Counted from the first letter of the stretch, positions 1-8,957 are shown. The stretch is 64,000 nucleotides of DNA from Paenibacillus sp. BSR1-1 (GCF_030403775.1 NZ_JAQMWQ010000005.1:234260-298259); one strand, 5' to 3'. Numbers and translations: made by a program. The notes: a model not told the origin generated them from the letters alone.

Positions 1-2898
1 GAATTCATTGCTGAAAGATTAGCGGCAAAAGATCAATTTCTGCTCCCATCTATTTTTCATTCTTTGAAGAAAATAACTCAAGACCATTTAAATGAGATAA
101 AAAAAGCAGAAGAAGAAAAGCTTGCTCCAGCAATGGATCTATTAAATGAGTTACCCGATCATGATAAGCAGACTTTGTCAGCATCCTATCAAAATATCAC
201 TTCTGATTTAAAGAAATTAAAAGAAGGAGTAGGTGACAAGGAAAAAAATTTCGATCATGAAATAGCGCAAATTATGAAAAATGCCTATCTCATGCCGTTT
301 CAAACAAGGAATTTGGCGGAGGGCTATTTAGAATCGTGTCAGCCGGAATTTAAGGTTGGTTTCCTCTTCTCTAAACAAAAAACCCAAGAGGAAAGGGAAG
401 CTAGGTTGGACCGCTTTTATCAAGATATTCTTGATAAAACTAAATCACAGCTTGAGTGGCATCTACGGGAATATTTACTGCGGACCTTGAAGGAAACCAA
501 GCTTGATCAAGGTGAACTACTAAGTTTGGCTCAGGGATTTTCGATTCCTGTACCGCTTGAAATATTACAGAAAACAGTTAAGGCAGGTGCCCGCTTGTCA
601 GGAGAATATCTTCTCCATTACACAGACGATGTCGCAAATGAAATAAAGAAGATTGCGAGAAATCAATTAAGTGAATTTAAAGCTCGATACTTAGATTCCT
701 TAACGGAACAAAATATCAAATTAAAGAATCAGTTCGAAGAGGAATTTAGCAATGTCGAGAAATACGTAAACGCCATATCAGAAATAACCAATTCCGAACA
801 AAACTTGATGAGGATCGAAAAACTCATTTCGGAGAAGCTGACAAAATCAGAAGGTCTAAAGGAAGATTTTTATCACTTGTTCAACCAAAGGGAAGTAGAA
901 GAATACGAATTAATCAAATCTGAAGGAGAAACAGCTGTTGCTAAAAACAACAACAGCATGCCTGCCCCTTCAGTCCAGGCAGAGATTCTTCCTCTTAAAG
1001 AAGTAAAATCATTACAGCCAAATGCAGAAAATCGTTTGCAAGTAACCATTGATCGATTGCATCATGCTTCAAAGCAGATTCAAACTCTGCCAGGATTTAA
1101 TAAGCTTTCACTAGAATTAGTCGAAAAAGCAAATAGATTAAATAATAAGGGATTTACCGTTGCCTTATTCGGTGCATTTAGTGCAGGAAAATCTTCTTTT
1201 GCCAATGCCTTGATGGGGGAAAAAGTGCTGCCAGTTTCGCCAAATCCGACAACGGCTGCCATTAATAAAATCAAGCCAGTAACAGATGAAATTCCTCATG
1301 GAACGGTATTAGTGAAGTTTAAAGAAAAAAGCACCATGCTCGAGGATGTAAATCGTTCTTTGAAGGTTTTTGAGTTTCATGCTGACGATTTTGCGGAGGC
1401 TTCCAAGAGAATAGATCAAGTTATGCTTGGGGAAGGTCAAGCAGGAGTTTTGGAAAAGACCCATTTTGCTTTTTTACAAGCTTTTAATAAAGGCTATGAC
1501 ACATTTGTTAATCAACTTGGGACCATCATGGAAACTGATTTAACCGAGTTTCAAGAGTTTGTTGCAAAAGAGGAAAAATCCTGTTATGTCGAATGGATTG
1601 AGCTTTATTATGATTGTGAGTTAACACGCAGAGGCATTACTCTTGTGGACACGCCAGGAGCAGACTCCATTAATGCCCGTCATACAGGTGTCGCATTTGA
1701 TTATATCAAAAATTCAGATGCAATCCTGTTTGTCACATATTACAACCATGCTTTTTCAAAAGCAGACCGGGAATTTCTGATCCAGCTCGGGCGTGTCAAA
1801 GAATCATTCCAAATGGATAAGATGTTCTTTTTGATAAATGCCATTGACCTTGCTGAAAATGAGGCAGAGAAGGATGCAGTTGCCTCTTATGTAGGTGAAC
1901 AGCTTGTTAAATATGGCATAAGAAATCCGCACCTCTATTCCTTATCGAGTCTTCTTTCATTAAAAGAGAAAACCAATCCGACACATGATAGAAGCTCTGG
2001 AATGGCGAATTTTGAAGATGCGTTTTATCATTTTATTACCAATGATCTTACAGAAATGACTATTTCATCTGCGGAAGCAGAATTATCTCGTGTTCAGGGG
2101 TTAGTGAACAAGCTAATTCAAAATTCAAATGAAGACAAGTCAATTAAGGAACAAAAACGTCTTGAGATTGAAAAACAAAAGGCGGTCATTCAGGGAGTGT
2201 TTGAACAACAAACACCTGAGGCTATTCAAAATCGTTTATATCAAGAGGCTGAAGAATTAGTTTATTACATCAAACAACGAGTATTTTTAAGATTTGGCGA
2301 TTTCTTTAAAGAAGCATTTAATCCCTCAACCCTAAGAGATGATGGCCGAAATTTGAAAAGGGCATTGCAGGGTGCACTGGATGAATTTTTAGAAAGTCTG
2401 GGCTTTGACTTGGCTCAGGAAATGAGGGCCACAACTGTAAGATTAGACAGGTTTATCGAAAAACTTTTTGTGGATTATCAATCTGCTATCACCAGGGAAT
2501 TTCTTGAAATAAATCAAGACCTATCCTTTTCAACGTTTGAAATAGTACATGGTGAGGATATTGATTTTCAAACAGCGTTAATTAGCTTAAATAATCAACA
2601 TTTTTCTAAAGCATTGTCGTATTTTAAAAATCCAAAATCATTTTTTGAAAAAAATGAAAAGAAGTGGATGAGTGAAGAGCTTTATAATACATTAAATCCT
2701 CTTGCAGATGACTATCTAAAGCAGGAAACGAATCTTTTAAAGGGACATTATGAGAGGAAATTAACAACTGAATTTAGTCGTTTGTTAAATCAAATGGAGG
2801 AGCAAGTGATGGATTATTATCAAGGCCTCCTTGCTGCACTAGAAGGCGGAATCTCCATTGAACTTTTGACCAATATTCAGAAGCAATTACAAAAATAA
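1..2898 (+). CDS. dynA: Dynamin-family GTPase, C-terminal part (DynA/YpbR-like), cut by window start
   Basis: The reading frame is open to the first base, so the N-terminus lies outside the window; a TTG at 64 is internal. About 965 residues are visible. A dynamin-type P-loop GAFSAGKSS lies near visible residue 391 and the G3 motif DTPGAD near 550, followed by a long helical stalk. The roughly 390 residues before the P-loop are helical too and fit the tail of a first dynamin unit. B. subtilis DynA is about 1190 residues with two fused dynamin halves, and it tethers and fuses membranes during membrane stress and phage attack. Gene order (dynA then ypcP) supports the call. That the missing part holds the first GTPase domain is inference. 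Confidence 0.85.
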   Translation, partial: EFIAERLAAKDQFLLPSIFHSLKKITQDHLNEIKKAEEEKLAPAMDLLNELPDHDKQTLSASYQNITSDLKKLKEGVGDKEKNFDHEIAQIMKNAYLMPFQTRNLAEGYLESCQPEFKVGFLFSKQKTQEEREARLDRFYQDILDKTKSQLEWHLREYLLRTLKETKLDQGELLSLAQGFSIPVPLEILQKTVKAGARLSGEYLLHYTDDVANEIKKIARNQLSEFKARYLDSLTEQNIKLKNQFEEEFSNVEKYVNAISEITNSEQNLMRIEKLISEKLTKSEGLKEDFYHLFNQREVEEYELIKSEGETAVAKNNNSMPAPSVQAEILPLKEVKSLQPNAENRLQVTIDRLHHASKQIQTLPGFNKLSLELVEKANRLNNKGFTVALFGAFSAGKSSFANALMGEKVLPVSPNPTTAAINKIKPVTDEIPHGTVLVKFKEKSTMLEDVNRSLKVFEFHADDFAEASKRIDQVMLGEGQAGVLEKTHFAFLQAFNKGYDTFVNQLGTIMETDLTEFQEFVAKEEKSCYVEWIELYYDCELTRRGITLVDTPGADSINARHTGVAFDYIKNSDAILFVTYYNHAFSKADREFLIQLGRVKESFQMDKMFFLINAIDLAENEAEKDAVASYVGEQLVKYGIRNPHLYSLSSLLSLKEKTNPTHDRSSGMANFEDAFYHFITNDLTEMTISSAEAELSRVQGLVNKLIQNSNEDKSIKEQKRLEIEKQKAVIQGVFEQQTPEAIQNRLYQEAEELVYYIKQRVFLRFGDFFKEAFNPSTLRDDGRNLKRALQGALDEFLESLGFDLAQEMRATTVRLDRFIEKLFVDYQSAITREFLEINQDLSFSTFEIVHGEDIDFQTALISLNNQHFSKALSYFKNPKSFFEKNEKKWMSEELYNTLNPLADDYLKQETNLLKGHYERKLTTEFSRLLNQMEEQVMDYYQGLLAALEGGISIELLTNIQKQLQK

Positions 2899-2919
2899 TA
2901 TGAAAATGGGGGGAAGATT

Positions 2920-3747
2920 TTGAAGTTTATCCTGGATAAAGAATGGTTATACAAAAATTTACAAGATAGTAGTGTAAGAATTGTTGATTGCCGGTTTTCA
3001 TTAGCTGATCCTGAAAAAGGAAGAACAGAATATTTAGCTGGCCATTTGCCTGGCGCTGTCTATTTTGATCTGGAAAAAGATCTATCAAGTCCTGCCCGAG
3101 ACCATGGCGGACGCCACCCCCTGCCAGAATTAGCGGAATTAGTCGACAAACTGGAAACTGCAGGAATAGATAATGAAAAGGTAATTGTCGTCTATGATAA
3201 TGGTGAAGGTGCATTTGCTGGCCGGTTTTGGTGGCTCCTCCATTATCTTGGACATGAACAGGTATATGTACTAGATGGGGGCTTTAAACAGTGGGTAGAA
3301 GCAAATTATCCAACAACTGTGGTGCTGCCGTCCTTTGAAAAAGAAAAGTTTAACATCCAATTAAAGCCGGAAATAATGGCGGACATTGAAGAAGTGAAAG
3401 AAGCAGCTTTAGGGAAAAACGAAAATGTCGTTATAATTGATTCACGTGAAGAAAAGCGGTATTTAGGCATTGAAGAACCCATTGATAAGAAAGCAGGCCA
3501 TATTCCAGGGGCAATAAATAAACCTTGGATGGCCGGTTTAAATAATGGAAGCTTTAAAAGGGAGGAAGAACAAAAAGAGCGGTTCTCGGATGTTGGAGAA
3601 GACAAGAAAATTATTGTTTACTGCGGCTCTGGCGTAACTGCAACTCCCAACTTCCTCGCTTTAAGGGAAGCCGGGTATAACAATGTAAAGCTTTACGTTG
3701 GAAGTTTTAGCGATTGGATTTCCTATAAAGAAAATAAAATAGAATAA
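2920..3747 (+). CDS. Two-domain sulfurtransferase (rhodanese / 3-mercaptopyruvate sulfurtransferase type)
   Basis: A 275-residue protein with two rhodanese-like domains. The N-terminal one carries DCRFSLADPEKG and the aspartate-rich hinge typical of the inactive domain. The C-terminal one has the catalytic loop YCGSGVTAT with Cys235. The CGSGVTA loop is closer to mercaptopyruvate sulfurtransferases than to classic CRKGVT rhodanese, but substrate choice cannot be settled from sequence. It moves sulfane sulfur to cyanide or thiol acceptors in the cytoplasm. The start is TTG, 8 to 10 nt after a GGGGGGAAG ribosome site. It follows dynA by 21 nt and may be co-transcribed with it. Confidence 0.85.
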   Translation: MKFILDKEWLYKNLQDSSVRIVDCRFSLADPEKGRTEYLAGHLPGAVYFDLEKDLSSPARDHGGRHPLPELAELVDKLETAGIDNEKVIVVYDNGEGAFAGRFWWLLHYLGHEQVYVLDGGFKQWVEANYPTTVVLPSFEKEKFNIQLKPEIMADIEEVKEAALGKNENVVIIDSREEKRYLGIEEPIDKKAGHIPGAINKPWMAGLNNGSFKREEEQKERFSDVGEDKKIIVYCGSGVTATPNFLALREAGYNNVKLYVGSFSDWISYKENKIE

Positions 3748-3773
3748 TTTTTGACCTCAGATTATGTTATAAT
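3745..3773 (+). promoter_or_regulatory. Extended -10 promoter before ypcP
   Basis: TGTTATAAT gives a consensus -10 hexamer (3768-3773) with an upstream TG. The -35 position at 17 bp spacing is only TAATTT, which suits an extended -10 promoter. It lies just after the sulfurtransferase stop and about 45 bp before the ypcP start. Confidence 0.5.
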
Positions 3774-3817
3774 GGAGAACGTGTTGTTTTTCAACCAACA
3801 ATTTTAGGAGGTCAAAA

Positions 3818-4714
3818 ATGAACAATATTCAAAAGCCTTCACTTATGCTAGTTGATGGAATGGCCTTGTTATTCCGTGCGTTTTATGCAACGGCGGTATC
3901 AGGACAATTTATGATAAATTCTAAAGGAATTCCTACAAATGGAATCCATGGTTTCGTAAAGCATTTATTTACAGCCGTATCTTCTTTTAAACCAACCCAC
4001 CTTGCCGTTTGTTGGGATATGGGCAGTAAAACCTTCCGAACAGAATTATTTGATGCATATAAAGGGAATCGCGGCGAGGCTCCTGTTGAGCTCATCCCGC
4101 AATTTGATCTAGTAAAAGAGGTCGTTGCCTCATTTGACATACCTAATATTGGACTAGAAGGGTATGAAGCAGATGATTGCATCGGAACCATTGCCAATCA
4201 AACCAAAGAATATGCACATGTTTCGATTTTGACGGGTGATCAGGATATCCTTCAACTCCTTGATGAGAGTATCTCAGTCATCTTGTTGAAAAAAGGTTAT
4301 GGAAATTACCATGTACACACGCCGCAAACCTTCTGGGAGGAAAAAGGAATTACACCAAGGCAGATGATTGATTTAAAAGCTTTAATGGGTGACCCTAGTG
4401 ATAATTATCCGGGAGTTAAAGGAATTGGTGAAAAGACAGCATTAAAGCTACTTCAGGAATTTGATCATGTCGAGGGAATTATTGCAAACTTGGACCAGCT
4501 GTCTAAATCTAACAAAACTAAAATTGAACAGGATTTAGAAATGCTTCACCTTTCGAGAAGGCTCGCAGAAATTAAATGTGATGTTCCCGTAAGCTGTACC
4601 TTAGAAGAAGCTGGACTTAGAATTGAAAAAGAAAAAGCATTAAATAAATTAATGGAATTAGAGCTTCGCGGCGTGCAGCGTTTGCTGCCGCTGGATGAAG
4701 CATATGTTTCCTAA
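3818..4714 (+). CDS. ypcP: 5'-3' exonuclease (PolI N-terminal-domain type, YpcP)
   Basis: A 298-residue stand-alone version of the 5'-3' exonuclease/flap endonuclease domain of DNA polymerase I. Visible family motifs are LVDGMALLFRAF at the N-terminus, the acidic cluster GYEADDCIG, ILTGDQDILQL, and the helix-hairpin-helix region LMGDPSDNYPGVKGIGEKTA, which supplies metal-binding aspartates and DNA contacts. It probably helps remove RNA primers and process flaps alongside PolA. Start ATG with an AGGAGG-type site (TTTAGGAGG, 8 nt away). It has its own promoter and a strong bidirectional terminator behind it. Confidence 0.9.
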   Translation: MNNIQKPSLMLVDGMALLFRAFYATAVSGQFMINSKGIPTNGIHGFVKHLFTAVSSFKPTHLAVCWDMGSKTFRTELFDAYKGNRGEAPVELIPQFDLVKEVVASFDIPNIGLEGYEADDCIGTIANQTKEYAHVSILTGDQDILQLLDESISVILLKKGYGNYHVHTPQTFWEEKGITPRQMIDLKALMGDPSDNYPGVKGIGEKTALKLLQEFDHVEGIIANLDQLSKSNKTKIEQDLEMLHLSRRLAEIKCDVPVSCTLEEAGLRIEKEKALNKLMELELRGVQRLLPLDEAYVS

Positions 4715-4728
4715 AAACAAGTAAAGTT

Positions 4729-4760
4729 AATCTGGCTGCCTGTCTGTGGGCAGCCAGATT
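4729..4760. terminator. Bidirectional terminator between ypcP and sspL
   Basis: Inverted repeat AATCTGGCTGCC / GGCAGCCAGATT (12 bp arms, 8 nt loop) between two convergent genes. T-rich and A-rich flanks suit both directions. Confidence 0.75.
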
Positions 4761-4764
4761 TATA

Positions 4765-4902
4765 TTATTTTGTATTTTTCTTCTTGGCTGCATTTTCTAA
4801 TTTACTTTTCGGTTCCTCAGCAAATTCTGCATCCTGACCGTAACCTTGTGGATTAACACCGGGTGCTTTAACACCACGACTAGCTCCGACTTTTTTACCC
4901 AT
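4765..4902 (-). CDS. sspL: Small acid-soluble spore protein, SspL type
   Basis: A 45-residue lysine-rich, hydrophilic protein: starts MGKKVGASRGVKAPGVNPQG and ends in KLENAAKKKNTK. The central GVNPQG and the P-K-(S/T)-x-L-E-x-x-A-K-K tail match the minor spore protein SspL as I recall it. SspL is also found beside ypcP in B. subtilis. The ATG has a strong AAGCAGGAGGTG ribosome site 7 nt upstream. The expected role is a minor protein of the dormant spore core made in the forespore. No confident sigma-G promoter could be placed upstream. Confidence 0.75.
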   Translation of the reverse strand: MGKKVGASRGVKAPGVNPQGYGQDAEFAEEPKSKLENAAKKKNTK

Positions 4903-4985
4903 ATCCATCACCTCCTGCTTGGTTAGTATCTCCATTAGGAATAATAAAACTCAGCCTTTCTAACAATAAAGGCAGAGGTGATAAA

Positions 4986-5477
4986 ATGAACAAAGGTGTT
5001 TATTTAGCCCTTTTTAGCATTGCACTGGCACAGGGTGTGAAAATTCCTATCCACTATTTTAAAAAGAAGGAATGGCGTCCAGAGCTTTTTTTTGGGACAG
5101 GCGGGATGCCTAGTTCTCATTCAGCGGGCGTATCAACCTTAACAACGTATATTGCCCTGCAGCGTGGTCTGCCAACGGTAGATTTTGCCCTATCCCTTGT
5201 TTATGGGCTGATCGTCATGTACGATGCCCAAGGGGTTAGAAGGCAAACAGGGGAGCTCACCTTAAAGGTAAACTCAATGAATGATTTAATTGAAAAGATA
5301 CAAAAAGATGAAAGTGTAGAATTTAAAGAAGAGAAACCCAAAAAGCTGAAAGAAATGTTAGGTCATGAGCCAGAAGAAGTAATTGGCGGAGCACTTCTAG
5401 GGGTTCTAGTGGGAATTTTAGGCCATAAATGTACAAAAAAGAATAGAAAAATCCCCAAATTTACGTTAAGATTCTAA
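4986..5477 (+). CDS. Divergent PAP2-family membrane protein (DUF212, YuiD-like)
   Basis: A 163-residue protein with several hydrophobic segments and the signature GGMPSSHSAGVSTLTTY (about residues 37-54), the hallmark of the divergent PAP2 family. It also has the motif DAQGVRRQTGE. The SxxxH arrangement recalls phosphatidic-acid phosphatase/haloperoxidase active sites, but activity has not, to my knowledge, been shown for this subfamily. The C-terminal hydrophobic segment VIGGALLGVLVGIL is followed by a basic tail. ATG with an AGAGGTG site. Confidence 0.8.
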   Translation: MNKGVYLALFSIALAQGVKIPIHYFKKKEWRPELFFGTGGMPSSHSAGVSTLTTYIALQRGLPTVDFALSLVYGLIVMYDAQGVRRQTGELTLKVNSMNDLIEKIQKDESVEFKEEKPKKLKEMLGHEPEEVIGGALLGVLVGILGHKCTKKNRKIPKFTLRF

Positions 5478-5517
5478 AGGGACGCTTTTAGACTGCAGGG
5501 AGAGGGATGGAACGTAA

Positions 5518-5787
5518 ATGCGGACGGTAGAAGATTATTTACACTTCTTGAAAGGAAAGGGATTTCAATTTCAAGAGGATGCCATTGGCTTTATTTTTTT
5601 CGGGAAACATTATACTAATGCTTCCGATGAAGTCATCAATACGGCAATTGAACTAACTTTAAAGGCGCAGAAAAGCTTTGATGGCAGTTTTTATGTTTCA
5701 TTGCTGGAAACATTAGCTGCAAATAGGATTAAAACAAGAAGCGGCGCCATAAAGTTCATTAAAGAAAAAGAACTTCTTGCTTTATAG
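5518..5787 (+). CDS. Small conserved protein, DUF6123-like
   Basis: An 89-residue soluble protein (MRTVEDYLHFLKGKGFQFQ at the start) that I recognise as resembling the uncharacterised Bacillaceae DUF6123 family. The assignment is from memory and moderate in certainty. The sequence is amphipathic-helical with no cysteine pairs, signal peptide or membrane helix. ATG is preceded by AGGGAGAGGG. It lies 40 nt after the PAP2-like gene and ends at a strong terminator. Function unknown. Confidence 0.65.
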   Translation: MRTVEDYLHFLKGKGFQFQEDAIGFIFFGKHYTNASDEVINTAIELTLKAQKSFDGSFYVSLLETLAANRIKTRSGAIKFIKEKELLAL

Positions 5788-5808
5788 GCTCTTTTCGCAA
5801 AGATACAG

Positions 5809-5844
5809 AAAAACTCCCTTTCAAAATGGAAAAGGGAGTTTTTT
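5809..5844. terminator. Bidirectional terminator between the DUF6123-like gene and the EamA transporter
   Basis: AAAACTCCCTTT and AAAGGGAGTTTTTTT form a 12 bp stem followed by a T-run, between convergent genes. Confidence 0.8.
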
Positions 5845-6765
5845 TCATCCTTCGATACTCTTATTTTTTTTAAGGAAAGGGAGTTTGTTAACCGGCATCT
5901 CTGCAAAGATCATTCCCATAAAAATAAGTATGCAGCCAAACAATGCACTGACGGACAGGCGTTCATCTGCCCATAGGTAGCCAGCGATTGCAGCAAAAAC
6001 CGGCTCCATTGCGAAAATTAAAGCAACCCTGGTTGCTGACGTATATTTTTGAAAATTTGTTTGAATAAAAAAGGCCATGGCAGTGGCAAAAACACTTGTG
6101 ATAATTAATGCAACGATAACTGAATTCGATAATAAATTTGTCATGTTAAAAGAACTTTGCCAATCCTCAAATAGAAATGAAGAGACCATCGATAAAACGG
6201 CAACGGTTGTAATCTGAATGACCGTTAATAATAGTGATGGATACTTGCTTGAAAATTTACCAGTAAAAATAATATGCATGGCAAAGCTAATCGCACAAAT
6301 AAAAACTAATCCATCACCAATATTTAAGGAACTTACATCCGTCATTGTCAGCAGGAATAAGCCAAGTGTAGCGGTAATCACACCTAATACCGCATTCCGG
6401 CTCGGCATTTGCTTTAATAAAAACATTGAAAATAACGGAACCAATACGACGCTTAATCCAGTGATAAATCCAGCCTTTGAGGTGGTGGTGTATAATAGGC
6501 CGATTGTTTGAGTTACATATCCAAGGAACAGCCAAAATCCAATTAATACTCCCGATTTAATTAATTTGAAGTCCAAAAATTGTAATTGCTTTCTCTCAAA
6601 AATAAGCAGGCAAATAATTAGTAATATTGCTGCAATGAAGAAACGAATTCCGTTAAAAGCAAAGGGAGAGAGAAAGTCGATGGCATTCTGGACTAATACA
6701 AAAGTAGTTCCCCAAATTAAAGTGACAAGAAGCAAACTTAAATCTGCATAGATAGGTTTTGTCAT
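5845..6765 (-). CDS. EamA/DMT-family transporter
   Basis: A 306-residue integral membrane protein with about ten hydrophobic helices and two EamA repeats. The N-terminal repeat contains LIWGTTFVLVQNAIDFL and the C-terminal one has FATAMAFFIQTNFQKYTSATRVALIFAMEPVFAAIAGYL, both classic drug/metabolite transporter signatures. Substrate is unknown; relatives export amino acids or other metabolites. The start ATG overlaps the stop of the upstream RNase H-like gene (ATGA), so the two are translationally coupled. Confidence 0.85.
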   Translation of the reverse strand: MTKPIYADLSLLLVTLIWGTTFVLVQNAIDFLSPFAFNGIRFFIAAILLIICLLIFERKQLQFLDFKLIKSGVLIGFWLFLGYVTQTIGLLYTTTSKAGFITGLSVVLVPLFSMFLLKQMPSRNAVLGVITATLGLFLLTMTDVSSLNIGDGLVFICAISFAMHIIFTGKFSSKYPSLLLTVIQITTVAVLSMVSSFLFEDWQSSFNMTNLLSNSVIVALIITSVFATAMAFFIQTNFQKYTSATRVALIFAMEPVFAAIAGYLWADERLSVSALFGCILIFMGMIFAEMPVNKLPFLKKNKSIEG

Positions 6766-7178
6766 GGTGTTGATTGCTCCCCAAATTCATTTCTTTGAAT
6801 TGCCTGTCTGGCAAGCTCATCAGCTGTTTTGTTTTCAGCACTTGGTATCCACTTCATAAAAAATAAATCAATCCGTTTAGCAAACTGTAATGCCGTTTCA
6901 AGCAAAGGAGAATAAAGCTTGTTTTTAACAAATTCTTTTTCAACAGCCTTGTTAACCAATTCGGAGTCAGTCCGAAAGGAAATAACAGCGTCAGCAAATC
7001 CCTTTTCTAGGCAAATCTCTAACGCTTTAATAAAAGCGTGAAATTCCGCTTCATGATTTGACATAACACCAAGGGGAATTGAATATTTTTCAACTATTCC
7101 ATTTCCTTTAATGAAAATACCTGCACCGCTAGGACCAGGATTACCGGCACTGGCTCCATCAATGTAGACCTCAATCAA
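6762..7178 (-). CDS. RNase HI-fold protein (YpdQ/YpeP-type)
   Basis: A 138-residue ribonuclease HI domain. Acidic catalytic residues are visible in order: Asp in VYIDGASAGNPGPSG, Glu in NHEAEFHAF, Asp in FRTDSELV, and Asp in ENKTADELAR. It would cut RNA in RNA-DNA hybrids if active. The start chosen is TTG (MIEVYIDG), 8 nt after GGAGG; a longer frame to ATG at 7235 adds 19 residues without family likeness or a ribosome site. Its last codon overlaps the EamA start. A second RNase H-like gene lies divergently next door. Confidence 0.8.
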   Translation of the reverse strand: MIEVYIDGASAGNPGPSGAGIFIKGNGIVEKYSIPLGVMSNHEAEFHAFIKALEICLEKGFADAVISFRTDSELVNKAVEKEFVKNKLYSPLLETALQFAKRIDLFFMKWIPSAENKTADELARQAIQRNEFGEQSTP

Positions 7179-7326
7179 TTTACGTTTCCTCCAACAATGT
7201 AATAATGAAAGTTTATCATATTTTAAAACAGTCATGCAGGAAAATATTTTTTATATGGCACAAGTGGGTATGATAAAAAAGAATATATATAATGGTGACT
7301 GAAATTTTTATGAAGGACTGAAAACA

Positions 7327-7983
7327 ATGAAATATAGGCTTGAGTGGTATCATAAATTAAAAAGTAATGAAAAGGTCCAGTTCTCATCTGAATGGGTCTC
7401 AGGCGAAACAGCCATTCAGATAGGTGAGGATTTGGAGCGCTCTGGAAAAATAACGGATTTGTATTTTTATGATGAAACAGGAACTTCTTGGATATTAAAG
7501 GAAATGAGAAAACTGTTAACAGAAATTGAAGAGGACCCACATGACATTATTGTATTTTTTGACGGGGGCTTTCAAAAGGAAACAAATGAAGCTGGTCTCG
7601 GAGCAGTTATCTTCTTTAAGCAGGGGAAGAAGAAATACCGGATCCGAGCTAATGAGCGATTTAATGAAATGGAAACTAACAATGAAGCCGAATATGCTGC
7701 TTTTTATTATGCTTTAAATATTTTAGAGGATTTAGGTGTTAAACATTTATCCTGTGAATTTAAGGGGGACTCGCAGGTTGTGTTAAAGCAGCTGGAAGGG
7801 GATTGGCCGTGCTATGAAGCAACGTTAAACCGCTGGCTGGATCGAATCGAGGAAAAAATCAAAGCACTTGGTCTCATACCTAAATATACGGTCATTCCAA
7901 GAAAAGAAAATAAAGAGGCAGATAAGTTGGCTACCCAAGCACTAGAAGGAAAAGAAATCTTTGCCAAAACATTAATCCTATAG
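7327..7983 (+). CDS. RNase HI-domain protein with N-terminal extension (YpeP-like)
   Basis: A 218-residue protein. Residues 1-70 form an extension with mixed strands and helices; residues about 75-210 form an RNase HI fold with FFDGG, NNEAEYAAF, FKGDSQVVL and ENKEADKLA supplying the four acidic positions. Its exact substrate is unknown. It is read together with the zinc-finger ypeQ gene 21 nt downstream, as in B. subtilis. It is divergent from the shorter RNase HI gene at 6762, giving a paired arrangement. Confidence 0.8.
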   Translation: MKYRLEWYHKLKSNEKVQFSSEWVSGETAIQIGEDLERSGKITDLYFYDETGTSWILKEMRKLLTEIEEDPHDIIVFFDGGFQKETNEAGLGAVIFFKQGKKKYRIRANERFNEMETNNEAEYAAFYYALNILEDLGVKHLSCEFKGDSQVVLKQLEGDWPCYEATLNRWLDRIEEKIKALGLIPKYTVIPRKENKEADKLATQALEGKEIFAKTLIL

Positions 7984-8004
7984 CATTGGGGGTGTACGGA
8001 ATTA

Positions 8005-8193
8005 GTGAAGGATCAAGCCAGAAAAGAACTTTTAAGTCAGGTCGAAAACATGATTAATCATTACTGTGAAGGCTGCTTTTTGCATCAATATTTGAAAAAA
8101 GAGGGCGGTCGGAGGGCAGCGCACCGTTTTTGTATTTCACAATGCACCGTTGGAGAAAAGCTGCAGGAGTATGGGAAAAAACTGACGAATTAA
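8005..8193 (+). CDS. ypeQ: Small zinc-finger protein YpeQ
   Basis: A 62-residue protein with cysteine pairs at HYCEGCFL and FCISQC plus nearby histidines, giving a likely zinc site. I recognise it as the YpeQ/DUF2602 zinc-finger family. The start is GTG with a GGGGGTG site. It sits between the RNase H-like gene and cspD, as in B. subtilis. Function unknown; nucleic-acid binding is a guess from its fold and neighbours. Confidence 0.75.
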   Translation: MKDQARKELLSQVENMINHYCEGCFLHQYLKKEGGRRAAHRFCISQCTVGEKLQEYGKKLTN

Positions 8194-8219
8194 AAAGGCT
8201 GACGAAATCGTCAGCCTTT
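8193..8219. terminator. Bidirectional terminator between ypeQ and cspD
   Basis: AAAGGCTGACGA / TCGTCAGCCTTT hairpin with a short AA loop between convergent genes. Confidence 0.75.
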
Positions 8220-8237
8220 GAATGGTTGTTATTAGGA

Positions 8238-8438
8238 TTATAGTTTTACAACGTTAGCTGCTTGTGGTCCACGGTTTCCTTCAACGATTTCGAAAGAAAC
8301 TTCTTGGCCTTCTTCTAATGATTTGAAGCCTTCGCCTGTGATAGCGCTGAAGTGTACGAATACATCGTCGCCGCCTTCAACTTCGATAAAACCAAAACCT
8401 TTTTCATTGTTAAACCATTTTACTTTACCGTTTTGCAT
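8238..8438 (-). CDS. cspD: Cold-shock protein CspD
   Basis: A 66-residue cold-shock domain protein. The RNP1 motif KGFGFIEV and RNP2 motif DVFVHFSAI are intact. It binds single-stranded RNA and DNA as a chaperone that keeps mRNA unstructured. The ATG ([10 protein letters not shown]) lies 8 nt after GGAGGAAG; a longer frame to 8486 has no family support. It has its own promoter about 90 bp upstream (8524-8552), giving a leader of about 80 nt as is common for csp genes. The position after ypeQ matches B. subtilis cspD. Confidence 0.93.
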   Translation of the reverse strand: MQNGKVKWFNNEKGFGFIEVEGGDDVFVHFSAITGEGFKSLEEGQEVSFEIVEGNRGPQAANVVKL

Positions 8439-8523
8439 GTACTTCTTCCTCCTAAGCCTTTCAAGACACCCCTTTATTGGTGCCAAAGATGAATATTATC
8501 ATGTTCGGATACATGATGCTTTA

Positions 8524-8552
8524 AATATACAATAAGGGAAATGGACAGTCAA
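8524..8552 (-). promoter_or_regulatory. Sigma-A promoter of cspD
   Basis: On the minus strand TTGACT (8552-8547), a 17 bp spacer, then TATATT (8529-8524). This predicts a start near 8517 and an 80 nt untranslated leader before cspD. Confidence 0.7.
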
Positions 8553-8647
8553 GGAATGACAGCGTTTTTTTATCCAATTCATAACATAAAATTCCTACTT
8601 TTTCATATGTTTAATTAATAAATTTTACATGATTGGGTGGGGAAATC

Positions 8648-8905
8648 ATGTATCGATTTTCGATTGACGGAGATGAATGGATCTTAAGATTCTCACCACA
8701 GATAATGATTGAAGCAGACGAGAAACAGGCAATCTTTATGTCCTTGCAGCAAATGAGTCATAAACTTGCCACTTTCTCGCATGGAGATGCATTTATCATG
8801 TTTAACAGGAATATTGGAGCGATTGTGTTTAATGTAGAAAGGATTCCATCATTTATATTAACCGTTTCAAATATTATTTCAGAAGAAAATTGGTATATTC
8901 AATAG
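8648..8905 (+). CDS. Small conserved hypothetical protein
   Basis: An 85-residue protein beginning MYRFSIDGDEWILRF. It is soluble, with alternating strands and one helix and no recognised motif. The ATG at 8648 follows a GGGTGGGG ribosome site; a TTG at 8633 would add five residues but lies on top of that site. It is followed by its own terminator, which supports an independently expressed real gene. I do not recognise the family and propose no function. Confidence 0.6.
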   Translation: MYRFSIDGDEWILRFSPQIMIEADEKQAIFMSLQQMSHKLATFSHGDAFIMFNRNIGAIVFNVERIPSFILTVSNIISEENWYIQ

Positions 8906-8920
8906 TCATGGATAAACGTC

Positions 8921-8957
8921 AACCTTTTCGGGCCTCTAACCGGAAAGGTTTTTTTAT
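8921..8957 (+). terminator. Terminator after the 85-residue hypothetical gene
   Basis: AACCTTTTCGG / CCGGAAAGGTT stem followed by seven T residues. Confidence 0.75.

Noticed and set aside
5777..5980. 67-residue frame over the terminator at 5.8 kb
   Set aside because: It overlaps the hairpin and the end of the convergent transporter gene; no ribosome site.
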